A stretch of DNA of 10,232 nt from a bacterium (lineage in GTDB: Bacteria > Patescibacteriota > Minisyncoccia > UBA6257 > 2-01-FULL-56-20), in assembly GCA_021801885.1 (NCBI GenBank), contig JAKABL010000022.1, positions 1 to 10,232 of the forward strand, in the 5' to 3' direction. Of the stretch, positions 1 to 6,066 are shown piece by piece. The stretch's first letter is position 1. Each line of letters opens with the position of its first letter. The position numbers were made by a program, and so were the translations under genes. The notes beneath the pieces are model-generated. The model saw only the letters and a list, made by a program, of their open reading frames with translations, made no database searches and was not told where the DNA came from.

Positions 1-2069
1 TTCATGACGCCTTTGCATGTCGGATAATCCGTGCAGCCGAGGAAGAAGCCGAACCTGCCGCGGCGCACCTTCATTGGTTTGCCGCAAATGGGACACCGTT
101 CGCCCTTCGTCTTTTCCGTGAGCGCCTCGATCTGCGCCTGTTCTTCGGGCATGGGGAGCGTCACTTTGACGCCGGGTTCCGGGCAGGCGAGGAACTTGCC
201 CATCCTCCCGAATTTGATGATCATCGGCTTCCCGCAGTGGGGGCAGGGGACATCCGAAACTTCCACCTGTTTTTCGACGGTAGCCTCCTTTTCCTCAAGG
301 TCTTTTTTGAACGGTACGTAGAATTCGCGGCAGACGTCCGTCCACTTCATGGTCCCCTCCGCCACTTCGTCGAATTCTCCCTCGATGCGCGACGTGAACT
401 TTATGTCCACGATCTCGGGAAAGTTCGCGACGAGGAGATCGTTCACGAGGATCCCGATCTCGGTCGGCTGGTATTTCTTATCGATTTTTTCCACATAGCC
501 GCGCTCCTGGATCGTGGAAAGGGTCGGCGCATAGGTGGACGGGCGGCCCACGCCTTCCGCTTCGAGCGCCTTTACGAGCGTCGCATCGGTATAGCGCGCG
601 GGAGGTTCGGTGAAATGCTGCACGGCTTCGGGATTGCTCGCTGGCGCGGCGGGTGTGTGCGGCGCGTCGGCGTCTGCCCCCTCGGGATCCTCCTTGTGAG
701 CGTCGCCTTTGACGACCTCTGCGAGCGTAAGCGGCATATCCTTTTCGAGCTTTGGCAGAACGCCCTCGATCTCCTCTTCGGCATCTTCGTCGCGACCCTC
801 GGTATACGCGCGGATGAAGCCGTCGAAGACGACCGTCTGCCCGGTGGCGCGAAAGATCTCGCGATCCGGCGTGTCGGCCGCGATATCGACGGAGGTCTGT
901 TCGAGCGTCGCCTCTTTCATCTGGGAAGCGATTGTCCGTTTCCAAATGAGGTCATAGAGCCGGGCTTCGCCCCGATCCTTCAGCGAAAAGCCCTCGCCGA
1001 CGATCGCGGCGAGATTGGTGGGCCGGATCGCTTCGTGCGCTTCCTGCGCGCCCTTCGTACGGTTTGCATAATAGCGCGGCGCGTCGAGTTGGTATGCGGC
1101 GCCGAATTCCTCGCCGATCACTTCGCGCGCCTGCGCGAGCGCCGTGGCCGCGAGATTCACGCTGTCGGTGCGCATATAGGTGATATGACCGTTCTCGTAG
1201 AGATGCTGGGCGATCACCATCGTCTGCTTTGCGGAAAATCCGAGCTTTCGCGCCGCGTCCTGCTGGAGGGTGGAGGTGGTGAAGGGCGGTGCCGGCGTGC
1301 GGCGCACGTCCTTCGTGGCGATCTCCGCGACGGAATACGACGCATGGGCAAGGCGGTCCGCGATCGTGTGCGCTTCGCGGCTATCCGTGATGCCCATCTT
1401 GCCGAGCGTTTTGCCGTTGATGGAGTGGAGATGCGCGGGAAAGCTCCCTTTGCCGCCGCGGAAGCGTGCTTCGATGCTCCAATACTCTTCTCTGATGAAT
1501 GCCTGAATGAGACGTTCCCGTTCCACGATGAGGCGGACGGCGACGCTCTGCACGCGTCCCGCGGAAAGTCCGTAGCGGATCTTCCTCCAGAGGAACGGGG
1601 AGAGCTCGTAACCGACGAGCCGATCGACGACGCGCCGCGCCTGCTGGGCGTTCACGAGATTGAGGTCGAGCGCGCGGGGATGCGCGAGCGCTTCAAGAAT
1701 GGCATGCTTCGTGATTTCGTGGAATGCGATGCGTTCATAGGGTTTGGCGGTCTTGCCCTTTCCCTTGCCGCCTTCAAGCTCGAGCGCGCTCACGAGATGC
1801 CACGCGATAGCCTCTCCTTCGCGGTCTTCGTCGGTCGCGAGAATGACCCGGTCAGCCTTCTTGGCGAGCTTCTTGAGATTCTGCACGACCGGCTCCGCTT
1901 TTTTCGGAATGAGATACTGGGGCGTAAAGTCGTGGGCGACGTCGATGCCGATCTTGCTTTTCGGAAGGTCGCGAATGTGGCCGTATGACGATTCGACGGC
2001 GAATTCCTTTCCGACAAAGCGCGCTATGGTCTTCGCTTTGGTGGGTGACTCTACGATGATGAGATCCAT
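1..2069 (-). CDS. topA: DNA topoisomerase I (type IA), 3' end cut by window edge
   Basis: Relaxes negatively supercoiled DNA by transient cleavage of one strand through a 5'-phosphotyrosine link. The start at 2069 gives MDLIIVESPTKAK, the classic Toprim opening; 689 codons are present and the frame is still open at the edge. Toprim motifs: catalytic E7 and the TDEDREGE acidic triad D80, D82, E84. The active-site tyrosine is Y298 in HITYMRTDS. The strand-gate motif EGVGRPSTYAPT lies just after residue 500. C-terminal zinc-ribbon repeats begin at about 609. The first has only three of the four cysteines (C609, C612, C629); the second is complete (C659, C662, C679, C685). An acidic, alanine- and proline-rich insertion sits at about residues 455-483, before QHFTEPP. 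The gene follows dprA on the same strand after a 67-base gap, a common bacterial pairing. No Shine-Dalgarno sequence precedes the start; a -10-like element ends five bases upstream of the ATG. Confidence 0.97.
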   Translation of the reverse strand, partial: MDLIIVESPTKAKTIARFVGKEFAVESSYGHIRDLPKSKIGIDVAHDFTPQYLIPKKAEPVVQNLKKLAKKADRVILATDEDREGEAIAWHLVSALELEGGKGKGKTAKPYERIAFHEITKHAILEALAHPRALDLNLVNAQQARRVVDRLVGYELSPFLWRKIRYGLSAGRVQSVAVRLIVERERLIQAFIREEYWSIEARFRGGKGSFPAHLHSINGKTLGKMGITDSREAHTIADRLAHASYSVAEIATKDVRRTPAPPFTTSTLQQDAARKLGFSAKQTMVIAQHLYENGHITYMRTDSVNLAATALAQAREVIGEEFGAAYQLDAPRYYANRTKGAQEAHEAIRPTNLAAIVGEGFSLKDRGEARLYDLIWKRTIASQMKEATLEQTSVDIAADTPDREIFRATGQTVVFDGFIRAYTEGRDEDAEEEIEGVLPKLEKDMPLTLAEVVKGDAHKEDPEGADADAPHTPAAPASNPEAVQHFTEPPARYTDATLVKALEAEGVGRPSTYAPTLSTIQERGYVEKIDKKYQPTEIGILVNDLLVANFPEIVDIKFTSRIEGEFDEVAEGTMKWTDVCREFYVPFKKDLEEKEATVEKQVEVSDVPCPHCGKPMIIKFGRMGKFLACPEPGVKVTLPMPEEQAQIEALTEKTKGERCPICGKPMKVRRGRFGFFLGCTDYPTCKGVM

Positions 2070-2071
2070 GA

Positions 2072-2083
2072 GTATGTATAGCA
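2072..2083 (-). promoter_or_regulatory. Possible extended -10 promoter directly upstream of topA
   Basis: On the minus strand the bases TTTTGCTATACATACTC run straight into the topA ATG. TGC plus TATACA resembles an extended -10 whose transcription start would fall at or within a base or two of the start codon. The hexamer lacks the conserved final T, so this is weaker than the equivalent sites before pilB and pilC. No convincing -35 is seen. Read-through from dprA is an alternative source of topA mRNA. Confidence 0.3.
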
Positions 2084-2102
2084 AAATGCTTGGGGATTTC
2101 AG

Positions 2103-2129
2103 GCGACGGGGAGCGATCCCTGCCGTCGC
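2103..2129 (-). other. Inverted repeat between dprA and topA
   Basis: GCGACGG at 2103-2109 pairs with CCGTCGC at 2123-2129, and the intervening bases can add a short GGA/TCC inner helix. It lies just after the dprA stop codon on the minus strand. There is no T-run after it, so it could be an RNA-processing or stability hairpin or a weak attenuator, not a proven terminator. Confidence 0.4.
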
Positions 2130-2136
2130 ACCTCTT

Positions 2137-3276
2137 TCAGGTGCCGTCCTCGCGGAGCGCATAGCCGTCAAGCCGTTCCTCTATGATCTCTTTAATAATG
2201 AGGAACGTGAGCGCCTGGTTGACGATTCGGGGTTCAAGTTTAGCTATTGCCGAGATTTTGTCAACGTCGGCGGCGTGGCCCTCCTCCGTCTGTGCGGCAG
2301 TGATCGCCGCTACGACGAGCGATTCCTCCTCCGATAGCGGCTCGCCGTCCGCACCGTGGAGTGGGAAGGATGCCGGCGTCTCAGGGAAAAGGGATCGCTC
2401 CTTTACCATACCATAACTCTCCCATATGTCCCTGGGTGATGTCACGAGCATCGCGCCTTCCTTGATGAGACGGTTCGATCCGCGATAATGGTCTTCGCCG
2501 ATGTTGCCGGGCACCACAAAGAGATCCCGGTTCTGCTCAAATGCGAATCGTGCGGTCGCAAGCGCCCCGGAACCCTCGGGCGCTTCCACGACGAGCGTAC
2601 CGCGGGAAAGACCGCTCACGATGCGATTGCGTTCAATGAAGCGGTGGGGGAGCGGGGATTCCGTAAGAGGATATTCCGCGACGAGCGCCCCGCCCGTTAC
2701 GAGGATGCGCTCCGCAAGAGAGGAATGGCTTCGCGGATGAACGCGGTGCAGTCCGCCGGCGAGCACGGCGACCGGTGGCGGGGCGACGTGCGCAGGGCGC
2801 GCGAGGCATCCGGCATGGGCGGCGGCGTCGATCCCAAAAGCGAGTCCGCTGACGATCGCAAACCCCGCGGCGCGCAGTTCCATCGCAAAGTGCCGCGCGA
2901 TGTCCTTTCCTGCAGGCGTAGCCCTTCGCGTTCCGACGATGGCAATGGCGCTCCCCGAGCCGGCGACGCAGACCGCCTCGGGATCTCCTCGTATATAGAG
3001 CGCAAGCGGAGGATGGGGGATCTCGCGGAGGCGTGCCGGAAAGCGCGGATCTTCGGCGAGGATGATTGCTATCCCGTGCCGCAGGAGCGCATTACCTTCC
3101 GTTTCGGGGTCGGGGAGCGAAAGCCGGCCGTTCCGATCGGAAAAAATTTCGCTTTGCCGAAGCGCATCATATGCCCCCTCCCATCGGTCATGGCCGTTAC
3201 GGAGGCGCGCTATGGCGCCTCGATTCCCGTGGCATGCGACGGCGATCGCATTATAAAAGAGGGCCTCGTCATGCAT
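2137..3276 (-). CDS. dprA: DNA processing protein DprA/Smf
   Basis: DprA binds incoming single-stranded DNA in the cytoplasm during natural transformation, protects it and loads RecA onto it. The protein is 379 residues, the usual full length. In order: an N-terminal helical (SAM-like) region at about 1-60; the Rossmann-type DprA core at about 65-285 with AIVGTRRATPAG (GTRR at 115-118), SGLAFGIDAAAH (from 143), the FIERNRIVSGLS block (213-224), VVPGNI (254-259) and GSNRLIKEGA (266-275); then a C-terminal winged-helix-like segment at about 320-375. All core motifs expected for nucleotide-fold DNA binding are present, so it should be functional. It is transcribed away from the PilO-like gene and runs towards topA. 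The ATG at 3276 has no Shine-Dalgarno sequence; a TAGAGT element lies eight bases upstream. Family assignment is firm. A role in transformation is inferred from the family and the adjacent pilus genes. Confidence 0.96.
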   Translation of the reverse strand: MHDEALFYNAIAVACHGNRGAIARLRNGHDRWEGAYDALRQSEIFSDRNGRLSLPDPETEGNALLRHGIAIILAEDPRFPARLREIPHPPLALYIRGDPEAVCVAGSGSAIAIVGTRRATPAGKDIARHFAMELRAAGFAIVSGLAFGIDAAAHAGCLARPAHVAPPPVAVLAGGLHRVHPRSHSSLAERILVTGGALVAEYPLTESPLPHRFIERNRIVSGLSRGTLVVEAPEGSGALATARFAFEQNRDLFVVPGNIGEDHYRGSNRLIKEGAMLVTSPRDIWESYGMVKERSLFPETPASFPLHGADGEPLSEEESLVVAAITAAQTEEGHAADVDKISAIAKLEPRIVNQALTFLIIKEIIEERLDGYALREDGT

Positions 3277-3284
3277 AATGGGAT

Positions 3285-3290
3285 ACTCTA
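3285..3290 (-). promoter_or_regulatory. Possible -10 element of the dprA promoter
   Basis: On the minus strand TAGAGT occurs eight bases before the dprA ATG. It keeps the conserved T1, A2 and T6 of the -10 consensus but has no TG extension and no clear -35. It would place the transcript start within one or two bases of the start codon. Tentative. Confidence 0.25.
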
Positions 3291-3357
3291 TAACGCCGGC
3301 CGGGGAAGAAAAGCGTCCCTTGAGCGATTCTTTATCGCCCTTCCGAGGGATATACGA

Positions 3358-3363
3358 TATAAT
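3358..3363 (+). promoter_or_regulatory. Consensus -10 box (TATAAT) of the pilO-like operon
   Basis: A perfect TATAAT lies 17 bases before the ATG at 3381, in the 104-base divergent gap between dprA and the pilO-like gene. The predicted transcript start is near 3370, giving a leader of about 11 bases. The -35 region is not recognisable. AGAAGGG, which could resemble a ribosome-binding site, falls mostly upstream of the predicted transcript start and so would probably not be in the mRNA. Confidence 0.6.
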
Positions 3364-3380
3364 AGAAGGGATAAAAGCCG

Positions 3381-3911
3381 ATGACCGCAGATTTCAAAAA
3401 AAGACTATGGATAAGGGCGGGGGTGATCGTGGGGAGCATCGCGATCGCGATAGGCGCATTCTGGTATTTCGCAGGCGCGATCAAGGCGCAAGCGACGAGG
3501 GTCGCCGCGTTTAAAGAGGATGCGGCAAGCAATGCAAATGCCGCTGCGCAGCTTGCCGCGCTCGAGCGTGCGGCACCGCAAGCCGCGAATTACGCAGCTG
3601 CGTTGCAAAACCTCCTTCCCGACCAATCGAGTCTCATTAATTTCAGCGCGTGGCTTTCCGCCGCCGCAACGCGATACGGCGTTCAGGCCGCCGCCGCGTT
3701 TCGAGGCAATCCGGTACCACCTGCCGGCACCGCTCCGGGAACCGCTGCATTCACCATGACGGTGCAGGGTCCCGAAGGAAGCATAGCCCCATTCCTCGAC
3801 TATCTTACCCGGAACGATCCCGGTTTCATCGTATCGTTCAGCTCGTTCGACTATACGAACAATCGCACGCAGGAAAATCTTACCGCACAGGGAACGACCT
3901 ATTTCCGCTGA
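3381..3911 (+). CDS. PilO-like type IV pilus inner-membrane protein
   Basis: The 176-residue protein has the architecture of PilO: a short basic N-terminus (MTADFKKRLWIR), one membrane segment at about 10-33, a periplasmic or extracytoplasmic alanine-rich coiled-coil stretch at about 35-75, the LQNLLPDQSSLINFSAWLSA segment where PilO proteins join the stalk to a ferredoxin-like fold, and a small globular C-terminal domain. PilO pairs with PilN and links the cytoplasmic ATPase and platform to the rest of the pilus machine. PilM and PilN are not visible here. The next gene starts five bases after this stop, so the two form an operon. The family call rests on architecture and weak motif likeness because PilO diverges quickly; an unrelated single-pass protein is possible. 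Its place near pilB, pilC and the pilins supports the call. Confidence 0.6.
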   Translation: MTADFKKRLWIRAGVIVGSIAIAIGAFWYFAGAIKAQATRVAAFKEDAASNANAAAQLAALERAAPQAANYAAALQNLLPDQSSLINFSAWLSAAATRYGVQAAAAFRGNPVPPAGTAPGTAAFTMTVQGPEGSIAPFLDYLTRNDPGFIVSFSSFDYTNNRTQENLTAQGTTYFR

Positions 3912-3916
3912 TCGCC

Positions 3917-4234
3917 ATGAACAAGAAAAAAGGGAGCATTAAAGATTTCCTTAGGGAGCATGCAGAGGCGTCCCTTGCGTCCCTCGCCGTGCTTTTTATC
4001 GCCGTGATCGCGGGGTTCTTCTATGCGGCGATCCATATGATCATACCGCAGTTCGATCGGGCGCTCGCAACGCCAGTTCCTCCGCCGACGTCGGGGTTCG
4101 ATCTCAATGCGGCATCGCAGATCAACTACCGGGGTCTTTTGGGGAGCGCATCGTCTCCGGCCGGTACGGCTCCTGTTGGCGCAGGTACGGCATCGGGAAC
4201 GGTTTCTCCCATAAGCACGACGACCGCCAATTAA
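3917..4234 (+). CDS. Small single-pass membrane protein of unknown function, cotranscribed with pilO-like gene
   Basis: I do not recognise this 105-residue protein. It has a lysine-rich start (MNKKKGSIKDF), one strong membrane segment at about 20-43 and a low-complexity tail rich in Ala, Gly, Ser, Thr and Pro (about 50-105), including the PVPPPTSGFDLN stretch. This suggests a cytoplasmic N-terminus and an exposed flexible tail. It begins five bases after the PilO-like stop, probably translated by coupling. In proteobacterial pilus operons PilP, a lipoprotein with a flexible Pro-rich region, follows PilO; this protein holds that position but has no lipobox cysteine and no visible PilP domain. 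Its stop codon lies in the loop of a strong hairpin. That it belongs to the pilus machine is inferred from position only. Confidence 0.75.
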   Translation: MNKKKGSIKDFLREHAEASLASLAVLFIAVIAGFFYAAIHMIIPQFDRALATPVPPPTSGFDLNAASQINYRGLLGSASSPAGTAPVGAGTASGTVSPISTTTAN

Positions 4235-4249
4235 TGGCGGTCGTCGTGC
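4215..4249. terminator. 15-bp perfect hairpin between convergent transcripts
   Basis: Arms at 4215-4229 and 4235-4249 pair perfectly over 15 bases around the five-base loop ATTAA. The loop contains the TAA stop of the 105-residue gene, so the last codons (Thr-Thr-Thr-Ala-Asn) encode one arm. Either strand forms the hairpin, so it can serve both the rightward pilO-like operon and the leftward tRNA transcript. U-tracts are weak on both sides (CCTCTTTA on the plus strand, CTTATG on the minus). It may therefore act as a terminator, a 3'-end stabiliser, or both. Confidence 0.65.
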
Positions 4250-4269
4250 GGGATCGTCCTCTTTATGGG

Positions 4270-4341
4270 TGGGCGGCGAAGGAATCGAACCTTCGACCTC
4301 TGTCTTATCAGGACAGCGTTCTACCACTGAACTAGCCGCCC
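4270..4341 (-). tRNA. tRNA-Ile (anticodon GAT)
   Basis: The 72-base gene folds into a complete cloverleaf: acceptor GGGCGGC/GCCGCCC with discriminator A, D arm GTTC/GAAC, anticodon stem CTGTC/GACAG with loop CTGATAA (anticodon GAT after the conserved T33), and T arm GAAGG/CCTTC with loop TTCGATT. It reads the isoleucine codon AUC (and AUU by wobble). The 3' CCA is not encoded: the bases after the discriminator are CCC. It lies four bases downstream of tRNA-Val and is probably cotranscribed with it. Confidence 0.96.
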
Positions 4342-4345
4342 GCGG

Positions 4346-4417
4346 TGCGTCCTGGAGGGATCGGACCTCCGGCCTTCACAATGTCAATGTGACGCTCTAC
4401 CACTGAGCTAAGGACGC
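4346..4417 (-). tRNA. tRNA-Val (anticodon GAC)
   Basis: The 72-base cloverleaf has acceptor GCGTCCT/AGGACGC with discriminator A, D arm GCTC/GAGC, anticodon stem TCACA/TGTGA with loop TTGACAT (anticodon GAC), and T stem GGAGG/CCTCC. The T loop reads TCCGATC, so position 55, nearly always the U converted to pseudouridine, is C here. The 3' CCA is not encoded (CCG follows). The first gene of a two-tRNA unit with tRNA-Ile. Confidence 0.95.
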
Positions 4418-4433
4418 GGTGAAGGTCTTATCT

Positions 4434-4461
4434 ATGATAGGGAATTTAAAGAATTTTGCAA
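4434..4461 (-). promoter_or_regulatory. Promoter of the tRNA-Val/tRNA-Ile unit
   Basis: On the minus strand TTGCAA (4461-4456), a 16-base spacer and TATCAT (4439-4434) make a good -35/-10 pair. The predicted start near 4427 leaves about ten bases before the mature tRNA-Val 5' end. TTGCAA is its own reverse complement and may also serve the rluA-family promoter on the other strand. Confidence 0.6.
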
Positions 4462-4484
4462 CCGTAGCGCCGCAACGGTAGGAT
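4456..4484 (+). promoter_or_regulatory. Promoter of the rluA-family gene sharing the palindromic -35
   Basis: The same TTGCAA (4456-4461), a 17-base spacer and TAGGAT (4479-4484) form a plus-strand promoter. The predicted transcript start near 4491 gives a leader of only about six bases before the ATG at 4497, too short for a Shine-Dalgarno sequence. Confidence 0.45.
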
Positions 4485-4496
4485 AAAAGCATTGCG

Positions 4497-5270
4497 ATGA
4501 ACGAACCAAGGGTGATCTTTGAGAATGCGGAATTTCTGGTCGTTGCCAAACCGGCCGGGCTTTTGGTGCATCGGGTGCGCGTCGGCGCACGGGGGCGATC
4601 TCGGAGGATCGACGAAGCGCGGCGGCAGGAGCCGACGCTCGCCGACTGGGTCGTCGCGCGTTATCCGGAAATTGCGCATGTGGGGGACGATCCCGAGTTC
4701 CGTCCCGGCATCGTGCATCGGCTCGATAAAGAGACCTCCGGCGTGATGGTCATCGCACGCACCGCGGATGCGTTCGCGTGGCTCAAGCGTGCATTCGCGT
4801 CGCGTGCGATGACAAAGACCTATCTCGCGTTCGTGCACGGCATACCTTCGCCGCGCGAAGGTATCATTGATCGGCCGATCGGAATAAGGAACGGTTCTTT
4901 GAAAAGAAGCGTTCATGCGACTGCGGCCGCAAAGGAGGCGGTGACGGAATATAAGGTGAAAGATTCCTTCCATGACGGACGCGATGCTTCCTATGCGCTT
5001 GTCGAAGTGCGTCCGCGCACCGGGCGGACGCATCAGATCCGCGTCCATCTTGCGAGTATAGGGAATCCCATCGTAGGGGATATGCTCTATGCGCCAAAGA
5101 GCGTTCGGCGGGAGGTACACCGCGACGGGAAGACGCGGCTCATGCTCCATGCCGTTACACTCGAGTTTACGGGGCCTCGCGGCGAGCGATTTACGTTCGA
5201 AGAAAAACCTCCGAAGGACTTCGTGGAGGTTATCCACAGCGCGAAAGAGAGGGAGAAAAAGGCCATATGA
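4497..5270 (+). CDS. RluA-family RNA pseudouridine synthase
   Basis: Isomerises specific uridines in rRNA or tRNA to pseudouridine. The 257-residue protein carries the family signatures in order: the ENAEFLVVAKPAGLLVHR strand (about 9-26), RPGIVHRLDKETSGVMV (69-85) with catalytic D77, KTYLAFVHG (about 104-112), and ARPRTGRTHQIRVHL-type RPRTGRTHQIRVHLASIGNPIVGD near 170-193. There is no N-terminal S4 domain, so it resembles the shorter RluA/RluC-like catalytic forms. An Arg-rich insertion (about 28-45) separates the first two blocks. The target nucleotide cannot be told from sequence. It has its own divergent promoter opposite the tRNA genes, and the pilin promoter overlaps its stop codon. The ATG at 4497 keeps the first family strand intact and has only a six-base predicted leader. 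Confidence 0.95.
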   Translation: MNEPRVIFENAEFLVVAKPAGLLVHRVRVGARGRSRRIDEARRQEPTLADWVVARYPEIAHVGDDPEFRPGIVHRLDKETSGVMVIARTADAFAWLKRAFASRAMTKTYLAFVHGIPSPREGIIDRPIGIRNGSLKRSVHATAAAKEAVTEYKVKDSFHDGRDASYALVEVRPRTGRTHQIRVHLASIGNPIVGDMLYAPKSVRREVHRDGKTRLMLHAVTLEFTGPRGERFTFEEKPPKDFVEVIHSAKEREKKAI

Positions 5271-5276
5271 TAGAAT
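5268..5276 (+). promoter_or_regulatory. Extended -10 promoter of the pilin gene
   Basis: TGA followed by TAGAAT is an extended -10 in which the TGA is also the stop codon of the rluA-family gene. The predicted transcript start is near 5283, giving a leader of about 48 bases, the longest in this locus. No -35 match and no Shine-Dalgarno sequence close to the ATG at 5331 were seen. Confidence 0.5.
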
Positions 5277-5330
5277 AAAAGAACACTAAAGGTCGGAAAA
5301 GGTAAAAAGCGGTACATCATAAAGCAATCA

Positions 5331-5975
5331 ATGAAGATCAAGAATAGTAAAAAGGGCTTCACCCTTATCGAACTTCTCGTGGTGATCGCCATCATCGCGA
5401 TTCTCGCGGTTGTCGTCGTGTTGACGCTGAATCCGGCCCAGCTTCTCGCGCAGGCGCGCGATTCAAATCGCGTTTCCGACTTTGCGACCCTGAAGAGCGG
5501 CATTGCGCTCTATCAAGCTGACGTCTCGTCGACCTCCATGGGATCGTCGAGCGTGATCTATGCGGCATACGGAGGGGCCAACCTCCCGGCCACGACAACG
5601 TTCACCTCGACTTCTACGCCGCAGGGATGGGGATATAATTCTACCGATGCCACGAGCGTGGCAACGAACACTTCCGTGAGCGTCAATGGCACGGGCTGGT
5701 TGCCGATCGATTTCAACGCCATCAGCTCCGGCGCGCCGTTCGGTTCGCTGCCGGTAGATCCGTTGGGTACGGGAGGCAATACCAGCTGCTATAATGGCCC
5801 AAATACCACTTCGAGCCCTTGCATGTACACCTATTTGACCTACAACGGTCAGTACAAGCTTGCGGCAAAGATGGAATCGACGAAGTATGCGGTCGGTGGA
5901 TCGGGTGATGTGGAAACCGGCGACGGTGGAAACAGTACGACCACGTACGAACAGGGAACGGACGTCAATCTTTGA
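5331..5975 (+). CDS. Type IV pilin (prepilin-like N-terminal methylation motif)
   Basis: A 214-residue pilus subunit candidate. A short basic leader MKIKNSKKG is cut by prepilin peptidase after G9; mature F10 is followed by TLIE, with the conserved Glu at mature position 5. The hydrophobic helix LLVVIAIIAILAVVVVL anchors the subunit in the membrane and then packs in the pilus core. After the helix come the NPAQLLAQARDSNRVSD segment typical of patescibacterial pilins and a long Ser/Thr/Gly-rich globular domain. C153 and C164 could form a disulfide loop near the C-terminal third. The gene has its own promoter and is followed at once by a terminator, so it is probably a single-gene unit, as expected for an abundant structural subunit. 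Whether it is the major or a minor pilin cannot be decided here. Confidence 0.92.
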   Translation: MKIKNSKKGFTLIELLVVIAIIAILAVVVVLTLNPAQLLAQARDSNRVSDFATLKSGIALYQADVSSTSMGSSSVIYAAYGGANLPATTTFTSTSTPQGWGYNSTDATSVATNTSVSVNGTGWLPIDFNAISSGAPFGSLPVDPLGTGGNTSCYNGPNTTSSPCMYTYLTYNGQYKLAAKMESTKYAVGGSGDVETGDGGNSTTTYEQGTDVNL

Positions 5976-6011
5976 TCGCGAGCGATCGGGATTCGCGGAC
6001 GACCTTCATAT

Positions 6012-6033
6012 AACCCCGGGCCACCGGGGTTTT
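6012..6033 (+). terminator. Intrinsic terminator after the pilin gene
   Basis: AACCCCGG (6012-6019), loop GCCA and CCGGGGTT (6024-6031) form an 8-bp perfect hairpin, with four T residues at 6030-6033. It sits 36 bases after the pilin stop and separates the pilin unit from pilB. The T-run is short but the stem is strong. Confidence 0.8.
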
Positions 6034-6051
6034 ATGATGCCGCATGTTTCG

Positions 6052-6060
6052 TGCTAACAT
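6052..6060 (+). promoter_or_regulatory. Extended -10 promoter giving a leaderless pilB mRNA
   Basis: TGC followed by TAACAT ends six bases before the ATG at 6067, which puts the expected +1 on the A of the start codon. T1, A2 and T6 of the hexamer match the consensus. The gene follows a terminator, so a promoter is needed here. No Shine-Dalgarno sequence is present. Confidence 0.6.
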
Positions 6061-6066
6061 AGGCAT

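Noticed and set aside
237..1988. A 583-codon open frame on the plus strand opposite topA
   Set aside because: It is antisense to a well-supported topA with intact catalytic motifs. The translation is Arg-, Asp- and Phe-rich without recognisable domains, as expected when GC-rich codons are read on the other strand.
2488..3384. A 298-codon plus-strand open frame opposite dprA
   Set aside because: It mirrors dprA, whose family motifs are complete. The antisense translation has no family likeness.
4270..4417. The tRNA pair as a possible integration site
   Set aside because: No integrase gene and no duplicated tRNA 3' fragment is visible nearby; the flanks are ordinary genes.
4446..5237. A 263-codon minus-strand open frame opposite the rluA-family gene
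   Set aside because: The plus-strand protein carries the pseudouridine synthase motifs; the antisense frame has only composition-driven residues.
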